From assembly GCA_947371715.1 (NCBI GenBank), contig CANBQQ010000098.1, forward strand, positions 1-9,084: 9,084 bases of DNA. Reading direction: 5' to 3'. Made by a program: the position numbers and the translations under genes. Origin of the DNA: Flavipsychrobacter stenotrophus. GTDB taxonomy: Bacteria; Bacteroidota; Bacteroidia; Chitinophagales; Chitinophagaceae. Positions 1 through 6,782 of the stretch are shown here, one piece after another; the stretch's first letter is position 1, and each line of letters begins with the position of its first letter. The notes under the pieces are model-generated. The model was not told the DNA's origin and searched no databases. It saw nothing but the letters and a program-made list of their open reading frames with translations.

Positions 1-2927
1 CGGTGTCGGGGCCAACTTTTGTGTGTACCACTAATACAATTTCCCTTACAAGTTCAGGAACCGCAGGTGGATCCTGGAGTGTTTCTAATGTTTCGGCGAC
101 TGTATCTTCGGGTGGAGTGGTGACCGGGTTGTCAGCAGGTACTGATACAATTTCTTATACTGTTACAACTGCCACTTGCGGTAGTGCAACCGCGACCCAT
201 ATTGTTACCATAGGTAATACTCCTTCCGCGGGTACAATTGTCGGAGGTACTTTTGTTTGCCCGTCAGCTACCATCAGCTTAACTGACGCAAGTGGAGGAG
301 GTACATGGAGTGCCTCTAATGGACGCGCAACAGTGACCTCTACAGGCCTGGTAACAGGTGTGACCAGCGGGTTGGACACAATAAGCTACACTGTTACTAA
401 TACATGCGGCACTGCTATTGCATCGTCAGTGATTACAATTGGCATTAGTCCATTACATGCTGCGGGCACGATAACCGGACCTTCAGCAGTTTGTCTTGGG
501 TCATCTGTTACACTTTCAGATACCGCGACTACAGGTAACTGGGTGAGTAGGAATACAAGCATAGCATCGATCAATGCTGCAGGTGTAATTACTACTGTAG
601 CTCCCGGAGTCGATACGATCTATTATATATTCTCCAACAGTTGCGGTACAGATACGGCAACCCATGTTATTACCGTTGATCCTGTACTCTCTGCCGGGGC
701 CATCACCGGTTTAACTACAGTTTGTCCGGGCTACTCTATTAGTTTATCTAACACAGTCGCAGGTGGTTCCTGGTCTGTTTCCAATACTCATGCTTCCATT
801 ACTTCAACAGGAGTTGTTTCCGGAGTCACCTCAGGCCTCGATACAGTTTATTATACGGTCAGCAATTCATGTAATACTGCCATTGCCTCATCTGTCATTA
901 CAGTTGGCGTAAGTTCGTTGTATGATGCGGGTACTATTGTCGGACCGGGTGCTGTATGCGTAGGTTCTACTATCAGCCTGTCAGATACTGCTACAGGCGG
1001 CTACTGGTTGAGTGGGAATACCGGTATTGCTACAGTAAGCGCATCGGGTGTGGTAACGCCTGTTTCGGGTGGTACAGACACAGTTTACTATATAGTAACC
1101 AGCGGTTGCAACCCAGATACAGCGACACATACAGTGACAGTAGTTCCTGTGTTGTCAGCGGGAACAATTAGTGGCTTGTCTACCGTTTGTTCGGGCTTGC
1201 CGGTAACACTTACTGCATCTGGTTCATCAGGCGGCTCATGGAGTAGTAGCAATACAGCAATAGCTACAGTAGATGGCACAGGATATGTAAATACCTTGAT
1301 GCCGGGAAGTATCGTACTCAGCTATGTAGTTGGTAATACTTGCGGATCTGATACTGCAACTCACTCACTCACAGTGGCGCCGTTGCCATTTGCAGATACA
1401 ATTACGGGAGCATTATTGCTATGTGTAGGTGCACCTGTTACGCTAACTGATACTGCATCTGGAGGTACCTGGAGTAGTTCTTCTCCTTTAGTCGCTACTG
1501 TTAATACCTCAGGAACTGTTACCGGACTTTCTGCCGGTGGCGCTAACATTAGCTACACCGTCACTAATAGTTGCGGAACGGATGTAGCCGTGCATCACGT
1601 CACAGTTAATCCTTTCCCTATATTGAATAGCTCACTTACACCTCCATCGGTGTGTAGCGGTACATTATTTAATTATACGCCATCTAGTACTACTGTCGGC
1701 GCATCTTTTAATTGGGTGCGTTCTGCTGTCGCGGGGATTTTGAATCCTACAGCAGGAAGCTCCGGTGATCCTAACGAAATTCTAATCAATACAACTGCAC
1801 TCCCGGTTAATGTTATTTATGCATTTGCAGTTAGCGCAGGCGGCTGTTCTACCGTTCAGAATGTTACCGTGGTAGTGAAGCCTATACCTACTTTGTCAAG
1901 CAGCGATACTGTGGTTACCTGCGCCGGCAGAACCTTTGTCTATGTGCCTGCAAGCGCTACGCCCGGAACTACTTACACCTGGGTACGTCCGGCAGTTGCC
2001 GGTGTTTCACCTGCTTCAGGTTCAGGAATAGGTAATGTAGTAGAAACCTACTCCACATCTGGTACTTCGTCTGTAAATGCGGTTATCAACTATACCTTAA
2101 CCGCTGCAGGATGCAGTGCGCCACAAAACGTATATCTGGTTATTCAGCCACAAGGCCCGCCACCACCGGTTATTACAACTAAGTCACCATCGTGGTTGTG
2201 CACAGGGACAATGTTCCAGAATTTCGGTACATCATCTGTTCCGGATACTTCGGTAACGTATGACTGGTTTGCTAACGGTGCTACAGTATGGGCACAAGGG
2301 GCGGGGCATCAATATAGCCTTGTCAGCTTCCCTGCACCAGGTGCCGCAACAATTTACTTAGCTACTTCTAACGTCGGTTACAGCTGCAGAAGCCTTGATT
2401 CATTCGTAGTGTTTGTAGACAATAATACTAATGAAACGATTTCAGTTGATTACTTTGGCGGAGTGTTTGTCGCTCAGTCAGGTATGTCTACCTATCAGTG
2501 GGGGTATGATGATGCGGTGACACTCGACTCTACAATATTGGTTGGTGAGACTGGTTCAAGCTACCCTAATGGTAGCCCTGATTTTGCAGGCAAGTATTAC
2601 TGGGTTATGACCGAACATTTGTTCTGCAAACAGAAGACCTACTATACTGTTCCCACGGGCGTGATCAATGCCAATACAGGTGGTGTAAGACAGGTAAGCA
2701 TTTCGCCAAATCCTGCGAGTACAGCATTCACAGTGAATATTGTGTCGGACTTTACAGAGCCAGGTACTATATCTATCACAAATATGGTAGGTAGCAAGGT
2801 GATGGAAATGCCATGCAGTACAAACAATAAGACAAATATTTCTCTTGAACAGCCGGCCGGAATATATTTTGTTACTGTAAGTACGCCACATGGTGCACAC
2901 ACAGAAAAAGTAATGATAACAAGATAA
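1..2927 (+). CDS. Ig-like repeat surface protein with T9SS C-terminal sorting domain (5' partial)
   Basis: Large secreted, probably adhesin-like cell-surface protein; no enzymatic domain is visible. The reading frame is open from the left edge and begins inside a repeat with no signal peptide, so the true start lies upstream and the GTG at position 3 is internal. Numbering from that GTG as residue 1: seven similar BIG2-like Ig repeats of 77-79 residues start at about 1, 80, 158, 235, 313, 390 and 468. More divergent Ig/PKD-like domains start at about 546, 635 and 729, and another at about 810. Each of the first ten has one Cys near its start and one near its end. Residues 895-974 form the type A T9SS domain: VSISPNPAS, then a GTISITNMVG strand, then PAGIYFVTV and a final KVMITR. 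This predicts export by Sec, then outer-membrane passage and surface anchoring or release by T9SS. The sequence is very rich in Ser, Thr, Gly and Val. The ligand is unknown. Confident on architecture and sorting, not on role. Confidence 0.93.
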   Translation, partial: VSGPTFVCTTNTISLTSSGTAGGSWSVSNVSATVSSGGVVTGLSAGTDTISYTVTTATCGSATATHIVTIGNTPSAGTIVGGTFVCPSATISLTDASGGGTWSASNGRATVTSTGLVTGVTSGLDTISYTVTNTCGTAIASSVITIGISPLHAAGTITGPSAVCLGSSVTLSDTATTGNWVSRNTSIASINAAGVITTVAPGVDTIYYIFSNSCGTDTATHVITVDPVLSAGAITGLTTVCPGYSISLSNTVAGGSWSVSNTHASITSTGVVSGVTSGLDTVYYTVSNSCNTAIASSVITVGVSSLYDAGTIVGPGAVCVGSTISLSDTATGGYWLSGNTGIATVSASGVVTPVSGGTDTVYYIVTSGCNPDTATHTVTVVPVLSAGTISGLSTVCSGLPVTLTASGSSGGSWSSSNTAIATVDGTGYVNTLMPGSIVLSYVVGNTCGSDTATHSLTVAPLPFADTITGALLLCVGAPVTLTDTASGGTWSSSSPLVATVNTSGTVTGLSAGGANISYTVTNSCGTDVAVHHVTVNPFPILNSSLTPPSVCSGTLFNYTPSSTTVGASFNWVRSAVAGILNPTAGSSGDPNEILINTTALPVNVIYAFAVSAGGCSTVQNVTVVVKPIPTLSSSDTVVTCAGRTFVYVPASATPGTTYTWVRPAVAGVSPASGSGIGNVVETYSTSGTSSVNAVINYTLTAAGCSAPQNVYLVIQPQGPPPPVITTKSPSWLCTGTMFQNFGTSSVPDTSVTYDWFANGATVWAQGAGHQYSLVSFPAPGAATIYLATSNVGYSCRSLDSFVVFVDNNTNETISVDYFGGVFVAQSGMSTYQWGYDDAVTLDSTILVGETGSSYPNGSPDFAGKYYWVMTEHLFCKQKTYYTVPTGVINANTGGVRQVSISPNPASTAFTVNIVSDFTEPGTISITNMVGSKVMEMPCSTNNKTNISLEQPAGIYFVTVSTPHGAHTEKVMITR
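3..1637 (+). repeat. Seven tandem Ig-like repeats (about 231-237 bp each)
   Basis: Repeat units lie at about 3-239, 240-473, 474-704, 705-938, 939-1169, 1170-1403 and 1404-1637. Shared protein landmarks are a G-x-x-x-V-C opening, a G-G-x-W turn, an A-T-V strand, a G-V-V-T step, D-T-I-S-Y-T-V, a Cys, and a closing T-H-x-V-T-V strand followed by a SAGTI linker. Units 2+3 and 4+5 are alike as pairs, both exactly 155 residues. The DNA is much more diverged than the protein. Confidence 0.9.
2685..2924 (+). other. T9SS type A C-terminal sorting domain (within the CDS)
   Basis: The last 80 residues carry the usual order of this domain: a SPNPA motif at the start of a short beta-sandwich (residues 899-905 of the visible protein), a middle strand with I-T-N-M-V-G, a P-A-G-I-Y-F-V hairpin, and a basic terminal strand ending in MITR. 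In known T9SS cargo this domain is recognised at the outer membrane and removed by the PorU sortase. It is the strongest taxonomic marker in the window. Confidence 0.92.
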
Positions 2928-2958
2928 ACAGGTTTGTTAATACTGGTAATAGAATAGG

Positions 2959-2996
2959 GAAGAGCCATGATAAGATCATTGGCTCTTCTTACTTTT
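2959..2996 (+). terminator. Intrinsic terminator after the Ig-repeat gene
   Basis: Hairpin starting 32 bases after the stop codon. The left arm GAAGAGCCATGAT (2959-2971) pairs with ATCATTGGCTCTTC (2975-2988) with one bulged base, leaving a tiny loop. A short T-rich tail (TTACTTTT) follows. Confidence 0.75.
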
Positions 2997-3096
2997 AGCT
3001 ACTACATTCAATTTAAAACAACTACTACAGATGGCGGACAGCGACAAGGTCAAGTAGTCCTGCGTTGATGAAATTTAAGTCATAGTTACAAGTCAT

Positions 3097-3167
3097 GATG
3101 CTGAAGGCATCACATGTCTGTAGTCAACATAAAATAAAATGAGGTCGATGCCGAAGGTATCGCATGT
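3097..3167. repeat. Two copies of a 21-bp hairpin repeat
   Basis: Copy 1 (3097-3117) is GATGCTGAAGGCATCACATGT and copy 2 (3147-3167) differs from it at three positions (C at 3152, T at 3158 and G at 3162 in copy 2). Each copy can fold into a 6-bp stem with a GAA loop. The substitutions replace Watson-Crick pairs by G-T wobbles at different places without breaking the stem. The copies are in direct orientation, 50 bp apart start to start. The spacer 2997-3204 holds no gene. Confidence 0.7.
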
Positions 3168-3192
3168 TTATATAAGCCAACAACAATAGCTA

Positions 3193-3200
3193 TAATTTTG
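3193..3200 (+). promoter_or_regulatory. Bacteroidetes-type -7 promoter element (TAATTTTG)
   Basis: TAATTTTG is an exact match to the TAnnTTTG -7 consensus of the Bacteroidetes primary sigma factor. The -33 element is poor (TTTA near 3167-3170 at best). The element ends only four bases before the ATG of the DUF3810 gene, so transcription would begin at or next to the start codon. Confidence 0.5.
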
Positions 3201-3204
3201 CCGT

Positions 3205-4281
3205 ATGAAGCTAAAGAGAAAGATATACCTGCTTGTTGTGTTATTGTTGGTAACAATAGTGAGCGTGTTATTTTTCTCAACATCTACTGCTCCTACCTGT
3301 TGGTATCACATCCCTTATTTTATGCTGCAGGATCAGCGGGGCGGCTTTATGCACTTTCTTCCTTTCAGTTTTGGAGATATCTTATACATAGCAGCTGGAA
3401 TATGGTTATTACTTACGCTTGTCAAATGGGCGAGATACATGTGGCGTTTCAAAGCTAATAGGGAACGCTTGTTGCACTCGGTATTTTATGCTGTTAATGC
3501 CATACTTATCGGTTACCTGGTTTTCCTATTTGGCTGGGGTGTCAATTATTATAACCCGCCACTAAGAACTGCGTGGCAATTAAAAGACCATAACGACACC
3601 CTTGATCTTGTGCAGTTCGATAGCTTGCTGGTAGGTAGGTTGAATGCTCTGGCTCCGGTTTACAGATCATATACGCTTAGTGAGATCAATCAGATATCCG
3701 TATCAAATTATCTTCATTATACCGATGCCCGATTGACATTATATGGTGTTAAACCAACACTATTCGGTTGGTATATGGACAGGATAGGTATTGAGGGTTA
3801 TTTCAATCCATTTACAGGGGAAGGGCAGATAGTAAAAACATTGCCGGCATTTCTTTTGCCGTTTACAGTTAGTCATGAAATGGCCCACCAGGCGGGCATA
3901 GCAGCCGAAGGTGATGCCAATCTCATGGCTTATGCGTTATGTACAGCTTGCAGTGATCCGTCATTCAATTATTCAGCTGATCTTAATCTCTGGTTGTATG
4001 TTAATGCACGACTTTCGAGAAAGGACTCTATCATAGCGCAGCGATTCGAAAGTCAGCTGAACAAGTTGACACAAGCGCATATAGACACCATAGAAGAGCG
4101 TGAGAAATTGTCTGATAATGATGCTCACCAGTACAGCAACACAGTGTACGATGGCTACCTGAAAATGCAGCAACAAAAAGACGGTATAAGGAGCTATGGT
4201 AGTGTTACCGCTAATGCATGGCTCTTAGAAAGGAGGCGGCTGCGCGATACGGCTATTCGCACCTTATTAAAAATGCCATAG
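3205..4281 (+). CDS. DUF3810 family membrane protein with HExxH motif
   Basis: 358-residue inner-membrane protein of unknown function, matching my recollection of the DUF3810 family in length and motifs. Three hydrophobic helices lie at about 8-25, 56-74 and 92-112. The Arg/Lys-rich loop 75-91 should be cytoplasmic, which puts residues 113-358 outside the cytoplasm. That domain contains HEMAH (224-228), followed by E235 and N239 in the segment GIAAEGDAN. This is the arrangement of a zinc metallopeptidase of gluzincin type, preceded by a hydrophobic stretch (212-222). Proteolytic activity is inference. The C-terminal part from about 270 is charged and probably helical. The ATG at 3205 is the only reasonable start: an in-frame TAA lies at 3193-3195 and the first helix follows directly. 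There is no Shine-Dalgarno sequence and almost no room for one. The gene is monocistronic and converges on the mutase gene. Confidence 0.88.
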   Translation: MKLKRKIYLLVVLLLVTIVSVLFFSTSTAPTCWYHIPYFMLQDQRGGFMHFLPFSFGDILYIAAGIWLLLTLVKWARYMWRFKANRERLLHSVFYAVNAILIGYLVFLFGWGVNYYNPPLRTAWQLKDHNDTLDLVQFDSLLVGRLNALAPVYRSYTLSEINQISVSNYLHYTDARLTLYGVKPTLFGWYMDRIGIEGYFNPFTGEGQIVKTLPAFLLPFTVSHEMAHQAGIAAEGDANLMAYALCTACSDPSFNYSADLNLWLYVNARLSRKDSIIAQRFESQLNKLTQAHIDTIEEREKLSDNDAHQYSNTVYDGYLKMQQQKDGIRSYGSVTANAWLLERRRLRDTAIRTLLKMP

Positions 4282-4299
4282 ACGGGTGTCTATGGCATT
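4267..4299. terminator. Bidirectional terminator shared by convergent genes
   Basis: A perfect 12-bp stem, AATGCCATAGAC (4272-4283) with GTCTATGGCATT (4288-4299), around a GGGT loop. Read on the minus strand, the stem runs into TTTTT and an AT-rich tail, a good intrinsic terminator for the mutase gene, which stops 41 bases before it. On the plus strand it overlaps the last codons and the TAG of the DUF3810 gene and is not followed by a T-run, so termination in that direction should be weaker. Confidence 0.8.
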
Positions 4300-4339
4300 G
4301 TATCATTAGTCGGTATTTGAGAGCCTGCATAGGCTTAAT

Positions 4340-5893
4340 TTATCCCTTAAATTCTCCCCACACATCGCGGAGTGTATCTGCTATTTCGCCTAGTGTACAC
4401 AAGTGCTCTACTGCGTCTATAACAAACGGCATAAGGTTATCAGTTCCGTTAGCTGTCTTACGGATAGCTTCCAGGCAAGCCTTTGCTTTTTCATTGTCAC
4501 GCTCAGCTCGTAGCTTGTTCAGTTTGTCGGTTTGTACCTGGCGGATAGAGTCATCTATCTTCAATAATGGCGTATCGTTATTTTCCTTTGCTGTAAATTT
4601 ATTTACGCCTACTATTATCTTGCTCTTGTCCTCTATAGCTTTATTATAGGCATAAGCCGAACGGGCTATCTCATCCTGCATAAAGTGGTGCTCTATGGCT
4701 TTAACTGCACCGCCCATACCATCTATCTTCTCAATGAGTTTCCAGGCTGCGGCTTCGATCTCATTGGTCAGTGCTTCTACATAAAAAGAGCCCGCCAGTG
4801 GATCTACTGTATCGGTGGCGCCGCTTTCGTAAGCCAGTATCTGCTGGGTGCGTAGCGCAATAGCTGCGGCCCTTTCAGTAGGCAAAGATAGCGCCTCGTC
4901 ATACCCATTGGTATGCAAAGACTGCGTACCACCCAATACTGCCGACAATCCCTGCAATGCTACACGAACAATGTTGTTTTCTGGCTGCTGTGCCGTCAAG
5001 GTGCTTCCACCTGTCTGCGTATGGAAACGCAGCATCTGCGCGCGTGGATCAGTTGCGCCAAGGTCTTTGGTTATATTGGCCCACATGCGCCTTGCCGCCC
5101 TGAACTTAGCTACCTCTTCAAATATGTTGTTGTGTGCATTAAAGAAGAATGACAAGCGCTGTGCAAACACATTTATGTCCAACCCTTTTGTAATCGCCGC
5201 CTGCAGATAGGCCTTTCCATTGGCCAATGTAAAGGCAAGCTCCTGCACCGCATTAGCTCCTGCTTCACGTATATGATACCCCGAAATAGAAATGGTATTC
5301 CACTTAGGTACTTCTTTACTACAATACTCAAATATGTCGGTAATGATACGCATTGATGGCGTAGGCGGGTATATGTAAGTGCCACGTGCCGCGTATTCCT
5401 TCAGAATATCATTTTGAATAGTACCTGATATCTTCTTTATATCCGCTCCTTGTTTCTTTGCAAGTGCGATGTATAAAGCCAGCAATATAAAGCCGGTAGA
5501 ATTGATGGTCATTGAAGTTGATATGTCCGCCAGCTTTATGTCCTTAAAGAGGATCTCCATATCTCTAAGCGAATCGATTGCTACCCCAACCTTACCTACT
5601 TCGCCTTCGCTCATGGCATGATCGGAATCATAACCTATCTGTGTAGGTAGATCGAATGCTACCGACAAGCCGCTTACACCCTGGCTCAGCAGGAAGTGGT
5701 AGCGCTTATTAGATTCTTCGGCAGTACTGAAACCCGCATACTGGCGCATCGTCCACAACCTGTCGCGATACATAGCCGCGTGTACTCCTCTTGTAAAAGG
5801 AAACACACCCGGCAAATCATCCATCTTTATCGGGTCGCAATACAGTTGCTTGATCTCTATTCCGCTATCTATCTTAATTACTTTATCTTCCAT
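4340..5893 (-). CDS. Methylmalonyl-CoA mutase, catalytic (alpha) chain lacking the B12-binding domain
   Basis: Adenosylcobalamin-dependent isomerase of succinyl-CoA and (R)-methylmalonyl-CoA, cytoplasmic, in propionate metabolism. The 517 residues cover only the TIM-barrel domain of the family (fused enzymes have about 700 or more). The C-terminal cobalamin domain with its DxHxxG motif is missing, so a separate small subunit is needed and none is in the window. Family motifs are TMRQYAGFSTAEESN (48-62), FDLPTQIGYDSDH (80-92), TIQNDILKEYAARGTYIYPP (158-177), SISGYHIREAGA (202-213) and GATDTVDPLAGSFYVE (358-373). By alignment from memory with the Propionibacterium enzyme, Y52, Q160, R170 and H207 correspond to Tyr89, Gln197, Arg207 and His244. 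The Tyr/Arg pair favours methylmalonyl-CoA over isobutyryl-CoA. The N-terminus (EIKQLY...DLPGVFPFTRG) supports the ATG at 5893. The gene lies 79 bp behind an uncharacterised gene, probably in one operon. No cobalamin riboswitch is apparent. Confidence 0.93.
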   Translation of the reverse strand: MEDKVIKIDSGIEIKQLYCDPIKMDDLPGVFPFTRGVHAAMYRDRLWTMRQYAGFSTAEESNKRYHFLLSQGVSGLSVAFDLPTQIGYDSDHAMSEGEVGKVGVAIDSLRDMEILFKDIKLADISTSMTINSTGFILLALYIALAKKQGADIKKISGTIQNDILKEYAARGTYIYPPTPSMRIITDIFEYCSKEVPKWNTISISGYHIREAGANAVQELAFTLANGKAYLQAAITKGLDINVFAQRLSFFFNAHNNIFEEVAKFRAARRMWANITKDLGATDPRAQMLRFHTQTGGSTLTAQQPENNIVRVALQGLSAVLGGTQSLHTNGYDEALSLPTERAAAIALRTQQILAYESGATDTVDPLAGSFYVEALTNEIEAAAWKLIEKIDGMGGAVKAIEHHFMQDEIARSAYAYNKAIEDKSKIIVGVNKFTAKENNDTPLLKIDDSIRQVQTDKLNKLRAERDNEKAKACLEAIRKTANGTDNLMPFVIDAVEHLCTLGEIADTLRDVWGEFKG

Positions 5894-5972
5894 TATGTGA
5901 TCTTCTGTTTGAATCGTTACTGTTTATTGAATAACAGCTTTATACTTTATACTCTGTACTATCTACTATTTG

Positions 5973-6530
5973 CTAATAAGATCCATAAGCCATTACTTTC
6001 TTCACCTCATCATTGATGATAGTAAGCGCCACATCAGTGGGTAACTGAGAATCGCCCTGCAACACGTAGTCCATTATCATCTTGTGGAGTTCCTTGGCAG
6101 GCGCATTGGGATCAAGTCTTCCTGCCACCTGGTTGGCCATGCTTATTTCCTGCTCCTTTACGTTCTTCACCGTTTCCCAAACTTCTTTGGATACATAGAT
6201 CTGCTGAGAAAGGTTGTGCTCGTACTCTGCAAGTATGCTGAACGTAATTGCGGTACGCAGTTCCATAACCGTCATCGACGAATCGTAGATCCTTGGCAGT
6301 AACTGGCGCGGGCTGATTCGTTCAATAAAAAGTACCAACCGCTCATATGCCTGCAGGCGTAAACCTATGGTGATATTCTGCGCATCCTGGAATAGTGACA
6401 GTTGCTTGCGCTGTGTCTGGGAAACCAGGAACTTGTTGACGATCAATGAGGTGGAGATCAGTACTATAAAGGCCGGTATAGTATACTTGAGTATATCAAG
6501 TAAAACTGCTGATGTATTATCCATATCCAC
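5973..6530 (-). CDS. Uncharacterised single-span membrane protein upstream of the mutase gene
   Basis: 185-residue protein of unknown function. It resembles a conserved Bacteroidetes hypothetical family, possibly the one named DUF7935, but I am not certain of that name. One N-terminal hydrophobic segment (about 12-36, around YTIPAFIVLISTSLIVNKF) is followed by a charged, mostly helical domain of about 145 residues. There is no cleavable signal and no enzymatic motif. Visible landmarks are RLQAYERLVLFIERI, SPRQLLPRIYDSS and a central E-Y-E-H-N-L-S-Q-Q-I-Y segment. The start at 6530 gives a short polar lead (MDMDNTSA); M3 at 6524 is an alternative. The gene sits 79 bp upstream of the mutase gene on the same strand with no terminator between them, so co-transcription is likely. 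That proximity does not by itself show a role in the mutase pathway. Confidence 0.82.
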   Translation of the reverse strand: MDMDNTSAVLLDILKYTIPAFIVLISTSLIVNKFLVSQTQRKQLSLFQDAQNITIGLRLQAYERLVLFIERISPRQLLPRIYDSSMTVMELRTAITFSILAEYEHNLSQQIYVSKEVWETVKNVKEQEISMANQVAGRLDPNAPAKELHKMIMDYVLQGDSQLPTDVALTIINDEVKKVMAYGSY

Positions 6531-6782
6531 AAAAATAAACCGTTTAGCGGGTTTACAATAGCTTTTAACGCGATTGTATCAAATTTTCATGTTTATTAAG
6601 TTAATTGGTGAATAACAACCAACCGGTGGGGAGTCATTTCTACAACTTGTACTTGTTCTTTCAATGTGAAGGCTTTGTTATGGAATTTAACTTGTTGTCT
6701 GCTAATTAACTACATGTGTAAGTAATATTTATTTTATGATGGCTGATTTTTGCATAGGGTAGTGTAATTAAAAGACACTTTT
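6531..6782. other. Divergent intergenic region without a gene
   Basis: 252 AT-rich bases between two divergent genes, so both promoters should lie here. Near matches to the TAnnTTTG -7 element are AAAATTTG on the minus strand (plus positions 6580-6587, 50 bases before the 6530 start) and GATTTTTG on the plus strand (6745-6752, 30 bases before the 6783 start). Each has one mismatch and no convincing -33 box, so neither is called as a feature. I see no RNA gene, operator palindrome or coding ORF. Confidence 0.5.

Noticed and set aside
155..1549. Several minus-strand ORFs with Pro/Val-rich, mutually similar translations opposite the Ig array.
   Set aside because: They are the antisense reading of the repeat; their similarity to each other follows from the sense repeats, and none has an independent start signal or known domain.
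3..1637. CRISPR array or satellite-like DNA as an explanation of the periodicity.
   Set aside because: The period is about 234 bp, in frame, and conserved at the protein level but not at the DNA level; there are no short identical direct repeats with unique spacers.
2556..2968. Two overlapping minus-strand ORFs (114 and 108 residues) opposite the sorting domain.
   Set aside because: The sense strand codes for a clear T9SS domain there, and the antisense translations look like no protein family.
4218..5210. Plus-strand ORFs of 143 and 120 residues opposite the mutase gene.
   Set aside because: The minus strand encodes continuous conserved mutase motifs over the same bases; these are shadows.
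4340..5893. Isobutyryl-CoA or 2-hydroxyisobutyryl-CoA mutase instead of methylmalonyl-CoA mutase.
   Set aside because: The RQYAGFS motif and the Arg of AARGTYIYPP are the methylmalonyl-type residues; the other mutases have Phe/Gln or Ile at the corresponding places, as far as I recall.
5894..5972. A cobalamin riboswitch or separate promoter directly before the mutase gene.
   Set aside because: The 79-bp spacer is too short for a cobalamin riboswitch, has no B12-box-like sequence, and contains no TAnnTTTG element on the minus strand.
6531..6782. A small RNA or short gene in the divergent spacer.
   Set aside because: No terminator-like hairpin with a T-run, no conserved fold and no plausible ORF was seen.
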